Origin: DATBLQ01 sp036555325
Lineage (GTDB): Bacteria > Pseudomonadota > Alphaproteobacteria > Rhizobiales > Aestuariivirgaceae
Length of the DNA: 64,000 bases
Reading direction: 5' to 3'
Assembly: GCA_036555325.1 (NCBI GenBank)
Contig: DATBLQ010000052.1
Location: 124,001-188,000, forward strand
Part shown: positions 8,500-16,770 of the stretch, in pieces
Layout of the letters: the number at the start of each line of letters is the position of its first letter
Numbering within the stretch: position 1 is the stretch's first letter
Notes under the pieces: model-generated
What the model was told of the DNA's origin: nothing
Databases searched by the model: none
Seen by the model: only the letters and a program-made list of their open reading frames with translations
Made by a program: the position numbers and the translations under genes

Positions 8500-9186
8500 T
8501 CACACAACTTTCGTTCGAATACTGCCGACCCCCTCGATTTGACCCTGCAGAACATTGCCGCGCTTTACCGCCGCCACGCCAGCGGGCGTTCCAGTCATGA
8601 TAAGATCGCCAGGCTTCAACGTGAAAAACCCCGACAGAATGGTGATGATTTCCGGCACCTTCCAGATGAGCTGGTCGAGATTACCGTCCTGTTTCAACTC
8701 GCCATCGACCTTGAGCCAGATGCGGCCTTCTTGCGGATGGCCGCAACGGGTCGCCGGCACAAGCCTGCCGATCGGCAGAGAATGCTCGAATGCTTTGCCT
8801 ATTTCCCACGGTCTGCCATGCTTCTTGCACTCTCCTTGCAGATCGCGCCTCGTCATGTCGAGCCCAGCCGCATAACCGAAAATGCAGTCCAGCGCCCGGC
8901 TGAGCGGAATGTCGCTTCCGCCCTCCTTCAGCGCGATGACCAGCTCGATTTCGTGGTGCACATCATTCGATTTTGCCGGATACGGGAAATCCCCGTCCTC
9001 GACAATCAGGTTATCGGGATTCTTCTGAAAGAAGAACGGTTCCTCACGCGTCGGATCGCCTCCCATTTCGATGGCATGTGCGGCGTAGTTGCGCCCGACG
9101 CAATAAATCCGATGCACCGGAAAGACGCTCTCCTGCCCGTCGATTCGCACCACGGAGACAGGCGATGGCTCGACAGCATACTTCAT
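8500..9186 (-). CDS. fumarylacetoacetate hydrolase family protein (fumarylpyruvate hydrolase-like)
   Basis: This short 228-residue FAH-fold enzyme cleaves C-C bonds of diketo acids or acts as isomerase/decarboxylase. The N-terminal block FPVHRIYCVGRNYAAHAIEMG and PFFFQKNPDNL resemble fumarylpyruvate hydrolases of the gentisate pathway. The metal-binding HHEIELVIAL and the closing MTGTPAGVAAVKRGN are present. It is the last gene of the leftward NitT/TauT-type transporter operon (24 bases after the permease stop), which suggests that the transported compound or its breakdown product is a substrate. No gentisate dioxygenase or salicylate gene lies in the window, so the exact role is open. Confidence 0.8.
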   Translation of the reverse strand: MKYAVEPSPVSVVRIDGQESVFPVHRIYCVGRNYAAHAIEMGGDPTREEPFFFQKNPDNLIVEDGDFPYPAKSNDVHHEIELVIALKEGGSDIPLSRALDCIFGYAAGLDMTRRDLQGECKKHGRPWEIGKAFEHSLPIGRLVPATRCGHPQEGRIWLKVDGELKQDGNLDQLIWKVPEIITILSGFFTLKPGDLIMTGTPAGVAAVKRGNVLQGQIEGVGSIRTKVV

Positions 9187-9210
9187 TGCGGGATCCTTGT
9201 GTTGAGTGGG

Positions 9211-9966
9211 CTACTGGCGGGAACTGGCGTAATACTCGACCTTGCGCTCAAGCCACGCCAGAATTTCGTTGAGAAGGAAGGCAAACACAAACAGCATGAA
9301 CAGCAGCGCCCAAAAATGCTCCATCAAAAAGCGCGATGAATAGAGCTCGAACAGGCTGCCAAATCCCACGATCGACACGAGCAGCTGGCCGATGACCACC
9401 CCCTTCACCGCGCGGATCATGCCAAGCCTGATGCCGGAGAGAATTTCCGGCAGCGCCGCCCACACGTAAATATTGCTGAACGCCTGCCATTGGTTTGCTC
9501 CGAAGCTTTTCGCCATCTCGACAAGTGAAGGGGAAATTCCACGCACGCCAGCGCGAGCATCAAGTACGATGATCCAGATGGCGAACAACACCACGGTAAG
9601 AATGATCGTCGTGTCGCCCAATCCGAACAGCACCATGATGACCGGCACGAGTGCGCTTAGGGGCGCCGATAGAAACATGTTGACCCACGGCAGCAGAAGG
9701 CGGTCGGCGACCACCGATCGGCCCATCATGACTCCCAGGGGAACGCCAAGCAGGATTGCGATGGCATTGCCGAGAAGGAAACTTCGCCCTGTGATCCATA
9801 GCGCGTTGATGAATGTCGGGGTCGGCGCGATTTCGACGATGCGCGCGAAAACGCTTGAGAGCGGCGGTATCACGAGGCTTGCTCCGCTTCGCCCGACAAT
9901 TTCCCAGATCAACGCCCACACCAGCAGCGAGGCGAACATGGGAATCCGCAGTCGTCCGATTGTCAC
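9211..9966 (-). CDS. ABC transporter permease, NitT/TauT (SsuC/TauC) family
   Basis: A 251-residue inner-membrane protein with about six hydrophobic helices, beginning with LRIPMFASLLVWALIWEIVG. The coupling-helix (EAA-like) region is EMAKSFGANQWQAFSNIYVWAALPEILSGIRLG. It is the second permease of the operon 12636-8500 and lies 12 bases after the ATPase gene. It pairs with the permease at 10760-11572; a heterodimeric membrane domain is unusual for this family, where one permease normally forms a homodimer. Confidence 0.88.
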   Translation of the reverse strand: MTIGRLRIPMFASLLVWALIWEIVGRSGASLVIPPLSSVFARIVEIAPTPTFINALWITGRSFLLGNAIAILLGVPLGVMMGRSVVADRLLLPWVNMFLSAPLSALVPVIMVLFGLGDTTIILTVVLFAIWIIVLDARAGVRGISPSLVEMAKSFGANQWQAFSNIYVWAALPEILSGIRLGMIRAVKGVVIGQLLVSIVGFGSLFELYSSRFLMEHFWALLFMLFVFAFLLNEILAWLERKVEYYASSRQ

Positions 9967-9978
9967 ATCCTTTCTCCC

Positions 9979-10767
9979 CTACTCGACATACTGCTTTAGC
10001 CCCTGCCAGATGCTTTCAACCGTATCGAGATACGTGGAATTGCGCCGGATTTTTTCCGGATCGCCCTGCCGGGGAATATCAGGCTCGATGACGGCCGAAA
10101 CCCGGCTCGGCCGCCGCGACAACAGCACCACCCGATCAGATACGTAAACCGCTTCCTCTATGCTGTGAGTCACGAAAATAAATGTCTTGCGCTCGCGCCC
10201 GATCAGCTCGAGCAGATCTTCCTGAAACTTTCGTCGCGTCTGCTCATCGACTGCCGAGAACGGCTCGTCCATCAGCAACACCTTGGCGTCGACCGCCAGC
10301 GCCCGTGCGAGACCGACGCGTTGCCGCATGCCGCCCGACAGTTCGTGTGGATAAGCTGACTCGAAACCTTTGAGACCTACACCTGCAATATATTTCTCCG
10401 CGATCGCTTCCCGCTTTGCCCTGCCCACACCCCGAAGCTCAAGGCCGAAGCCCACATTGCGCATCACCGATGCCCATGGCATTAGCGCGAAATCTTGGAA
10501 GACAAAGGCCCTTTCAGGCCCCGGCCCTGTCACCGGTCGTCCCTCGACCAGAACCTCGCCGCTCGTTGGGGAAATGAGTCCTGCGACGATCTTGAGCAGT
10601 GTCGTCTTTCCGCACCCTGACGGCCCCAACAGAGTCGTGAGTTGTCCCTCCGGAAAATCGAGGTTGATCTCATTCAGGGCTTCGACCCCGCCTTCATATG
10701 TTTTCGATATGCCGAACATTTCGACCATGGGTTTCGGTGCGGTGGATGTTTTCCCGCCGCTATTCAT
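9979..10767 (-). CDS. ABC transporter ATP-binding protein, NitT/TauT (SsuB/TauB) family
   Basis: ATPase of the importer, about 262 residues. Walker A is GPSGCGKTT, the Q-loop is VFQDFALMPW, the signature is LSGGMRQRVGLARAL, Walker B is VLLMDEPFSAVD and the H-loop is FVTHSIEEAV. The open frame extends to 10845 inside the preceding permease. ATG at 10767 gives an 8-base overlap with that gene's end and a normal length; ATG at 10785 or 10728 are alternatives. It energises uptake with the two flanking permeases and the binding protein at 11641. Confidence 0.9.
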   Translation of the reverse strand: MNSGGKTSTAPKPMVEMFGISKTYEGGVEALNEINLDFPEGQLTTLLGPSGCGKTTLLKIVAGLISPTSGEVLVEGRPVTGPGPERAFVFQDFALMPWASVMRNVGFGLELRGVGRAKREAIAEKYIAGVGLKGFESAYPHELSGGMRQRVGLARALAVDAKVLLMDEPFSAVDEQTRRKFQEDLLELIGRERKTFIFVTHSIEEAVYVSDRVVLLSRRPSRVSAVIEPDIPRQGDPEKIRRNSTYLDTVESIWQGLKQYVE

Positions 10768-11572
10768 TGATCCGCCGTCTTGCATGTCCAAAAAGTGCCC
10801 GCTCGGTCCACTCGATCGCTTCGATGAAAAATACCGAAAACACAATCACGAAGGCGATGGCCGCATACATCTTGGCATATTCGGCAATCGATTGATTGTA
10901 GGTGATGATATCGCCAATACCTGTTGGCGTGATCAGCAATTCCGCCAGAATCACTCCGATGAAACCAGCCGCGCATCCAAGCCTCAGTCCCGCAAAAATC
11001 ATCGGGCTTGCCGCTGGCAAAATGATTTTTCGTATGAGTTGCCAACGCGATCCGAGAAACGCACGTCCCATTTCCATGAGCGAAGCCGGCGTATGACGCA
11101 CTGCATTGAGCGAATTGAGCACGATCACCGGCATCGCCATGATGCACACGGTGAGGACCTTCGACGTCAGGCCGATGCCATAGGCGAAGGTAAGAATCGG
11201 AATGAGTGCGGCAAGGGGCGCAGACTGTGCGATGATGAACACCGGCGCGCCCAGCCACTCTGCGAAGCGGTTCAGTCCCATGAGCGTGCCAAGCGCAACT
11301 CCGCCGATCACCGAGACCATGAGACCGAGAGCAAGCGGCTGCAGTGTTATCCAGGCGGCCTTTGCAAGAGTGCCGTCTCCTGCCATTTCGAGGAACGCAC
11401 CGAACGTCTCCTGGAATGTCGGAAATGCGGGACTTATGGGAACTCGCCCAGCATATTCCCATGTCCCTAGCACCACCAGCACGGACAGAACCCGCAGCGT
11501 CGTGGGATGGGTGAATAGGTCTCTTGTAGCGCGCGGGGCATGGGAAACCAGTCTTTCCGAAAGGCTCGTCAT
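10760..11572 (-). CDS. ABC transporter permease, NitT/TauT (SsuC/TauC) family
   Basis: A 270-residue permease with about six membrane helices. The coupling segment MEMGRAFLGSRWQLIRKIILPAASPMIFAGLRLG is present. ATG at 11572 follows a short AGGA and gives MTSLSERLVSH; the open frame extends to 11644 but overlaps the binding-protein gene. The end overlaps the ATPase start. Together with the other permease it suggests an asymmetric membrane channel for the same importer. Confidence 0.88.
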   Translation of the reverse strand: MTSLSERLVSHAPRATRDLFTHPTTLRVLSVLVVLGTWEYAGRVPISPAFPTFQETFGAFLEMAGDGTLAKAAWITLQPLALGLMVSVIGGVALGTLMGLNRFAEWLGAPVFIIAQSAPLAALIPILTFAYGIGLTSKVLTVCIMAMPVIVLNSLNAVRHTPASLMEMGRAFLGSRWQLIRKIILPAASPMIFAGLRLGCAAGFIGVILAELLITPTGIGDIITYNQSIAEYAKMYAAIAFVIVFSVFFIEAIEWTERALFGHARRRINE

Positions 11573-11640
11573 GGTCCTGCACTCGTGATCCTGTGCCAAC
11601 CGAACCTGGGGAGCAGCGAAAGACTGCTCCCCATCGTAAC

Positions 11641-12636
11641 TCAACCGCCAAGCGCCTTGCGCGCGTTTTCAAGCGGGCCCAGGTCCCAGTACTCTTCAAC
11701 CTTGAGATCGCCCGCCGCACCTTCGAGTTGGCCGGCCTCGGTGTAGAACTCGAAATCAGCTTTGGCTGCCGCCGCCCCACCGCCTTGCGGGTCGAACAGC
11801 CCCTCCTTGGCTCCTTCGGTGTAGAAAGGTACGACTTCCTCCAGCACTTCCTTGGGCTGATCCGCAAGAAGATTGCGCTTGGCACGTTCCGCTTCGATGA
11901 TTTGCGGATTGCTCGCCATCTCCCGCCACAGCTTCAACAGCTCCTCGGTGAGGATCTGCACCTGTTCCGCATTGTTTTTGATCCATTCGGCGCTACCGAA
12001 CACCACCTCATCGCTCGCCGGATTGTCGACGCTCGGCAGTACGTGGAATCTGTCACCGGCCATCTGCATCAGCTTGTTCTTGTTGGCCAGGTCGACGATT
12101 GTGGCCTTGATCTGCCCGTTCATCATGGCGATGATGCGGTTGTCGGAGCCTGGCACGTAACTTCGCTCACCGAATGTAATGCCGTTGCGCTTGGCCAGAA
12201 TGTTGCCGATTGCCTCCGTCCCCGAGCCACGTGCGTGAAAGGTGAAAGGCTGCTTGTCGAGGTCCTTCCAGCTCTTGTACTCGACCGAAACGACCGGAAA
12301 GAAGACCAGCCGCGAAACCTGAAACAGTATCCGCAGCGGCAGTTTGCTTTTCTGGATGACCGAATAGGGCGTACCGACGCCGACATCGGCCTGTCCATTG
12401 ACGATTGCTTGTATGGCAAGCTCCTCCTTGGCAAAGGAGGTGAGTTCATAATCAACACCGCGCTCCTTGGCACGTTCAAGCGCGATGATGAATGCCAGCG
12501 TCTCCACCGAGACGACGTCGCCCAGCGCCACGCGAACTTTTCCCGCAGCGGTGCCGATCGCCGACCCGGCAATGAGAGCAAGAGCCATGACCGCCGCCGC
12601 GGCCGCGAATCTGAAGGATTTTGAGACGAGGGCCAT
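11641..12636 (-). CDS. ABC transporter substrate-binding protein, NitT/TauT (SsuA/THI5-like) type
   Basis: A 331-residue periplasmic protein with a clear signal peptide (KSFRFAAAAAVMALALIAG then a small-residue cleavage zone near residue 31) followed by KVRVALGDVVSVETLAFI. The AIVNGQADVGVGTPYS and TIVDLANKNKLM segments fit the SsuA/TauA-like two-lobe fold. GGGAGG precedes the ATG. It is the first gene of the leftward operon. The ligand is unknown. Family members bind sulfonates, taurine, nitrate, pyrimidine precursors or aromatic acids. The C-terminal FAH-type gene of the operon favours an organic acid. Confidence 0.87.
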   Translation of the reverse strand: MALVSKSFRFAAAAAVMALALIAGSAIGTAAGKVRVALGDVVSVETLAFIIALERAKERGVDYELTSFAKEELAIQAIVNGQADVGVGTPYSVIQKSKLPLRILFQVSRLVFFPVVSVEYKSWKDLDKQPFTFHARGSGTEAIGNILAKRNGITFGERSYVPGSDNRIIAMMNGQIKATIVDLANKNKLMQMAGDRFHVLPSVDNPASDEVVFGSAEWIKNNAEQVQILTEELLKLWREMASNPQIIEAERAKRNLLADQPKEVLEEVVPFYTEGAKEGLFDPQGGGAAAAKADFEFYTEAGQLEGAAGDLKVEEYWDLGPLENARKALGG

Positions 12637-12704
12637 ATTAATTCCTCCCTGTGTTGGCAGACGGGTCGCTTGCGCGCACCCGCCTGCGCGATACTAGCCA
12701 ATTC

Positions 12705-12733
12705 TTGATTGCCGGCGCCAGTGCACATAAGCT
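12705..12733 (+). promoter_or_regulatory. possible sigma-70-like promoter upstream of the Pot operon
   Basis: TTGATT at 12705-12710 and TAAGCT at 12728-12733 are separated by 17 bases, in the 186-base divergent gap between the NitT/TauT operon and the polyamine operon. The match is moderate and could be chance in this composition. No operator palindrome is obvious around it. Confidence 0.25.
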
Positions 12734-12822
12734 GACGTCGAACCCGACAAAGGGGGGACTCGACACCATTGCCACGTTCAACGTTCGGGATCTCGCCTGA
12801 CGCTCCACCGGAAATCCTGCAG

Positions 12823-13917
12823 ATGTCGACCCTGCCGGCCGCGGTCGAAGCACGTCACGTCAGTAAGGTATTCGGTTCCGCAGATTACAGCGTCAAGGCT
12901 TTGGACGACGTATCGCTCACCATTCGCCAGAACGAGTTTTTTACTCTGCTCGGTCCTTCCGGCTGCGGCAAGACCACGCTCCTTCGCCTCATCGCCGGCT
13001 TCGAACATCCAACTGAGGGCGAGATCGTTCTCTATGGGGAAGATATCTCGCCGCTGCCGCCGTTCAAACGTCCGGTCAATACCGTTTTTCAGAACTATGC
13101 GCTCTTTCCGCACTTGACCGTCAGCCAGAATGTCGCCTTCGGCCTGGAAATGCTCAAACGACCCCGCAGCGAGATCGATGCAACCGTCTCCAAGATGCTG
13201 CGTCTTGTCCGCATGGAGGAACTTAAGAATCGCCGTGTGAGCCAGATTTCCGGTGGCCAGCAGCAGCGGGTTGCATTGGCCCGCGCCTTGGCGCCGCGCC
13301 CCAAGGTCCTGCTGCTCGATGAACCCCTTTCTGCGCTCGACCTCAAGCTTCGCAAGGAAATGCAAATCGAGCTCAAACGGCTGCAGCACGAGACCGGTAT
13401 CACCTTCATTTTTGTGACCCACGATCAGGAGGAGGCTCTCACCATGTCCGATCGACTGGCCGTGATAAGCGGCGGTCGAGTGTTGCAAATCGGTTCGCCG
13501 CACGACATTTACGATCGTCCGCAAAACCGTTTTGTCGCCAATTTCATCGGTGAGACCAATTTCCTTGAAGGCAGCATCGCCGGCACCCTCGATGGCCGCG
13601 CGCAGGTGAAGCTTTCCTCTGGAACCGTCGTATCCGCCAATATTGCGGAGGGCTCAAACCCCGCAGGCAATGTCACCATTGTCGTCCGTCCGGAGCATGC
13701 CTCTCTCGTCCCGTCCGGTACTGCAGCCACTCTCAGCGGAACACTCGAGCACATCGTTTATTTCGGCACCGATACCCACTATCACGTGAGGCTCAACAAT
13801 GGGTCGGAGTTCATCGTTCGCGAACAGAACGACCGGGGAAGCACCGACCGCTGGTCGAAGGGAATGCAAACGGGAATACTCTTCGATGAACATGCTGCTC
13901 AGGTACTGAGCGACTGA
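12823..13917 (+). CDS. potA: ABC transporter ATP-binding protein, spermidine/putrescine type (PotA)
   Basis: A 364-residue ATPase with an N-terminal ABC domain (Walker A GPSGCGKTT, Q-loop VFQNYALFPH, signature ISGGQQQRVALARAL, Walker B LLLDEPLSALD, H-loop THDQEEA) and a C-terminal TOBE domain of about 110 residues. ATG at 12823 matches family length. A TTG at 12769 in the same frame has a strong AGGGGGGA ahead of it and is a real alternative. First gene of a potA-potB-potC-potD-potD operon; the next gene starts one base after its stop. Confidence 0.9.
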   Translation: MSTLPAAVEARHVSKVFGSADYSVKALDDVSLTIRQNEFFTLLGPSGCGKTTLLRLIAGFEHPTEGEIVLYGEDISPLPPFKRPVNTVFQNYALFPHLTVSQNVAFGLEMLKRPRSEIDATVSKMLRLVRMEELKNRRVSQISGGQQQRVALARALAPRPKVLLLDEPLSALDLKLRKEMQIELKRLQHETGITFIFVTHDQEEALTMSDRLAVISGGRVLQIGSPHDIYDRPQNRFVANFIGETNFLEGSIAGTLDGRAQVKLSSGTVVSANIAEGSNPAGNVTIVVRPEHASLVPSGTAATLSGTLEHIVYFGTDTHYHVRLNNGSEFIVREQNDRGSTDRWSKGMQTGILFDEHAAQVLSD

Positions 13918-13918
13918 G

Positions 13919-14866
13919 ATGGTCGATACCGCCCTCCCCTATGCGAGCAGTCGTGCCGCGGTCGCCGCCGCACAAGCCCAACGCAAGGACACGCGCAATC
14001 GCTGGCTCCTGTCGGCTCCGGCCTTGATCATCATAGCCTTCGCTGCAGTCGGCCCCTTGTTCATCATGGCTGTCTACTCCTTCCTTACCAAGGGACCCTA
14101 CGGCGGCGTCATCTGGGAATTCTCCACCGACGGATGGTACCGGGTGCTTTTCGAGACGGATATTTTTGATGAAACCGTCACGCTCGCCGATGCGCATTTG
14201 TCGATCTTTTGGCGTTCGTTGAAGCTGTCCACGGCCACCACACTCCTCGCCCTGGTCTTCGGCTTTCCCACCGCCTACTTCATCGCCACCCGCTCCGAGA
14301 GCACCCGCGCAGTCTGGCTTTTCCTTATTACAATTCCATTCTGGACCAATCTTCTCATTCGCACCTTCGCCATCATGGAAGTGATCCGCAACGAGGGGAT
14401 CGTCAATTCGTTCCTGGTTGGCCTGGGAATAATCGATCGGCCGCTTCAAATAATGTTCACCGACTTAGCCATCATGTTGGGCATGGTTTACGTCTATCTG
14501 CCGCTGATGGTCTTGCCGCTCTACGCCAGCATGGAAAAGCTAGATTTCCGCCTCATCGAGGCCGGCTACGATCTTTATGCCAATCGTTTTCAGGTTCTGC
14601 GCAAGGTGATCGTTCCGCTTGTCAAGCCCGGGATAGTCGCTGGCTCTATCTTGGTCTTCATCCCGTCTCTCGGCGCCTACGTCACGCCCCGCGTCCTCGG
14701 CGGCGGCAAGAACATGATGATCGGAAACTTCATCGAGTTGCAGTTCGGCCAGGGACGCAATTGGCCTCTTGGTGCGGCTCTCGCGATAACCTTGATGATC
14801 GTGGTTATGATTGCTCTATTGGTCTACGTCAAAAACGCGTCTCGCTCGGAGATGGGTCGTGATTGA
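13919..14866 (+). CDS. potB: ABC transporter permease, spermidine/putrescine type (PotB)
   Basis: A 315-residue inner-membrane protein with a hydrophilic N-terminus and about six transmembrane helices beginning WLLSAPALIIIAFAAVGPLF. The coupling segment EAGYDLYANRFQVLRKVIVP is PotB-like. It starts directly after the PotA stop and overlaps potC by 8 bases. With PotC it forms the heterodimeric channel of this importer. Confidence 0.9.
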   Translation: MVDTALPYASSRAAVAAAQAQRKDTRNRWLLSAPALIIIAFAAVGPLFIMAVYSFLTKGPYGGVIWEFSTDGWYRVLFETDIFDETVTLADAHLSIFWRSLKLSTATTLLALVFGFPTAYFIATRSESTRAVWLFLITIPFWTNLLIRTFAIMEVIRNEGIVNSFLVGLGIIDRPLQIMFTDLAIMLGMVYVYLPLMVLPLYASMEKLDFRLIEAGYDLYANRFQVLRKVIVPLVKPGIVAGSILVFIPSLGAYVTPRVLGGGKNMMIGNFIELQFGQGRNWPLGAALAITLMIVVMIALLVYVKNASRSEMGRD

Positions 14867-15677
14867 ACGCCTGGCCCATCAGCGAGGGTTCGCCGTCAAA
14901 CGTCAGCCCGGTTTCGGCGCCATCGCCATAACCTGCTTTGTCCTGCTCTACCTGCCGATCATCACCCTCGTCGTCTACTCCTTCAATGCCGGCACGTCGA
15001 TCGCCATCTGGGAGGGTTTCTCGTGGCGCTGGTATCTCGCAGCCTGGCAGAACGAGCAGGTGCAGGAGGTTTCGCTACGCTCCCTTGTGATTGCTTCGAC
15101 CGCCGCAGTCGTTTCAACCGTCGTTGCCACCATGGCCGCGATCGCCACCACCCGCACCAAGCCCTTCAGGGGCCTCACCTTCATCTATGCCTTCATCAAT
15201 CAGCCGCTGATGGTTCCCGAAATCGTGACCGGCGTGTCGCTGCTCATCTTTTTTGCAATGATCAAGATCTACACGGGTTACACCGGACTGGCCTATCTCC
15301 TGTCGGCCCATACTGCGTTCTGTATTCCGTTTGCCTACCTGCCGATCAGGGCACGGCTGGAAAGCATGGATATTTCGCTCGAACGTGCTGCCGCAGACCT
15401 CTACGCAACCCCTTGGCGAACCTTTCGCTATGTAACCTTGCCACTGCTATGGCCGGGCATCCTCGCCGGCGCCATGTTGGCCTTTGTCATATCGCTCGAC
15501 GACGTGGTCATCACCGAGCTCGTCAAATCGGGAGGCCAGGACACCCTGCCGACCTACATGCTCGGTCAGCTTCGCCGCATCGTCACGCCGGAAATGAACG
15601 CCATCTCCAGTGTTTTTCTCTTAATCTCAGTGTTAATGGTCACAATTTTCTTCTTCTTGAGCAGAAAGAAGCAGTAG
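14859..15677 (+). CDS. potC: ABC transporter permease, spermidine/putrescine type (PotC)
   Basis: A 272-residue permease. GTG at 14859 was chosen because GGAG lies 7 bases upstream and the 8-base overlap with potB is typical of coupled Pot genes; the longer ATG frame from 14811 would read through the potB end. The coupling segment is RAAADLYATPWRTFRYVTLP, and SLDDVVITELVKSGG near the end is typical of PotC. About six helices. Confidence 0.9.
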   Translation: MIERLAHQRGFAVKRQPGFGAIAITCFVLLYLPIITLVVYSFNAGTSIAIWEGFSWRWYLAAWQNEQVQEVSLRSLVIASTAAVVSTVVATMAAIATTRTKPFRGLTFIYAFINQPLMVPEIVTGVSLLIFFAMIKIYTGYTGLAYLLSAHTAFCIPFAYLPIRARLESMDISLERAAADLYATPWRTFRYVTLPLLWPGILAGAMLAFVISLDDVVITELVKSGGQDTLPTYMLGQLRRIVTPEMNAISSVFLLISVLMVTIFFFLSRKKQ

Positions 15678-15710
15678 ACTTGCCGGCAAAAGTCAAAAGG
15701 GAGGTTATCG

Positions 15711-16745
15711 ATGAAGTGCAAATTTGCCTTCGCGGCCGTTAACATCGCTTTCTTCACCCTTGCAGGCACGGCGCTGGCCGATGGAGAGCTGCAGATTTAC
15801 AATTGGGGCAACTACACGAGCCCTGATCTCATCAAGAAATTCGAGCAGCAGTACAAGGTCAAGGTTACCATAACCGACTACGACTCGAACGATACGGCAC
15901 TGGCCAAGGTCAAGGCCGGCGGACACGGCTTTGACATCGTGGTTCCTTCCGCCAGCTTCATCCCTATATGGATAAACGATGGCTTGCTTCTCGAAAGTCG
16001 ACCGGACCAGATGGCCAATTTCAAGAACTTGGATCCTCGCTGGATCGATGTCCCGTTCGACCCCGGTCGGAGGTATACGGTTCCTTGGCAGTGGGGCACG
16101 ACGGGAGTGACCGTCAACACCGGGGTCTATTCAGGCGACCCCAACACATCGGCGATTTTCCTCGACCCTCCCGACGAGCTAAAGGGGAAGATCAATGTCG
16201 TTCCGGAAATGGCTGATGTCATGCACCTGACCATCACCTACGTTGGCGGCACCCCCTGCACCGGCGATAAGGAAGTACTGAAAAAGGTGCGCGACAAACT
16301 TCTGGCCGCGAAAGCCCATTGGCTGTCGATCGACTACGGCAACGTCGACAGATATGCCAAGGAAGACATTGCCGCCGGCGTCAATTGGAATGGCGCCTCA
16401 TTCCGTGCTCGGCTGCAGAACCCGAAGATCGTTTACGGCTACCCGAAAGAGGGCTATCCAATTTGGATGGACAACGTGGCTGTGCTGAAAGATGCCAAGA
16501 ACGTCGAGAACGCTCAGCTCTTCCAAAATTTCATCATGGATCCCGAGAACGCGGCAATGATCTCCTCCTTTGCCCGCTATGCCAACGGCATCAAGGGATC
16601 TGAAGCTTTCATGCCGGAGGACATGAAAACTGCTCCAGAAATCGTTGTTCCAAAGGAGCTCGCGGCCTTTGGCGCATTCGCCGTCACTTGCCCGCCCGAT
16701 GTGCAGGAGCTTTACACCGCCATCTGGACGGACCTTACCAAATAA
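15711..16745 (+). CDS. periplasmic polyamine-binding protein, first of a tandem pair (PotD/PotF type)
   Basis: A 344-residue binding protein with a signal peptide (KFAFAAVNIAFFTLAGTALA, cleaved before DGELQIYNWG). The YNWGNYTSP start, DYDSNDTALAKVKAGG, GFDIVVPSASF and PWQWGTTG segments match PotD/PotF proteins that bind putrescine or spermidine. AGGGAGG precedes the ATG. It is nearly collinear with the next gene; by eye about three quarters of residues in the mature parts agree and both are 344 residues. The neighbouring permeases and ATPase are shared. Confidence 0.9.
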   Translation: MKCKFAFAAVNIAFFTLAGTALADGELQIYNWGNYTSPDLIKKFEQQYKVKVTITDYDSNDTALAKVKAGGHGFDIVVPSASFIPIWINDGLLLESRPDQMANFKNLDPRWIDVPFDPGRRYTVPWQWGTTGVTVNTGVYSGDPNTSAIFLDPPDELKGKINVVPEMADVMHLTITYVGGTPCTGDKEVLKKVRDKLLAAKAHWLSIDYGNVDRYAKEDIAAGVNWNGASFRARLQNPKIVYGYPKEGYPIWMDNVAVLKDAKNVENAQLFQNFIMDPENAAMISSFARYANGIKGSEAFMPEDMKTAPEIVVPKELAAFGAFAVTCPPDVQELYTAIWTDLTK

Positions 16746-16770
16746 CCAGTTGATCGAACGGGGACGTAAC

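Noticed and set aside
11593..12624. 343-codon open frame on the plus strand opposite the NitT/TauT-type binding protein
   Set aside because: It lies antisense to a gene with a clear signal peptide and family motifs. The translation has no recognisable domain and reads like a GC-rich shadow.
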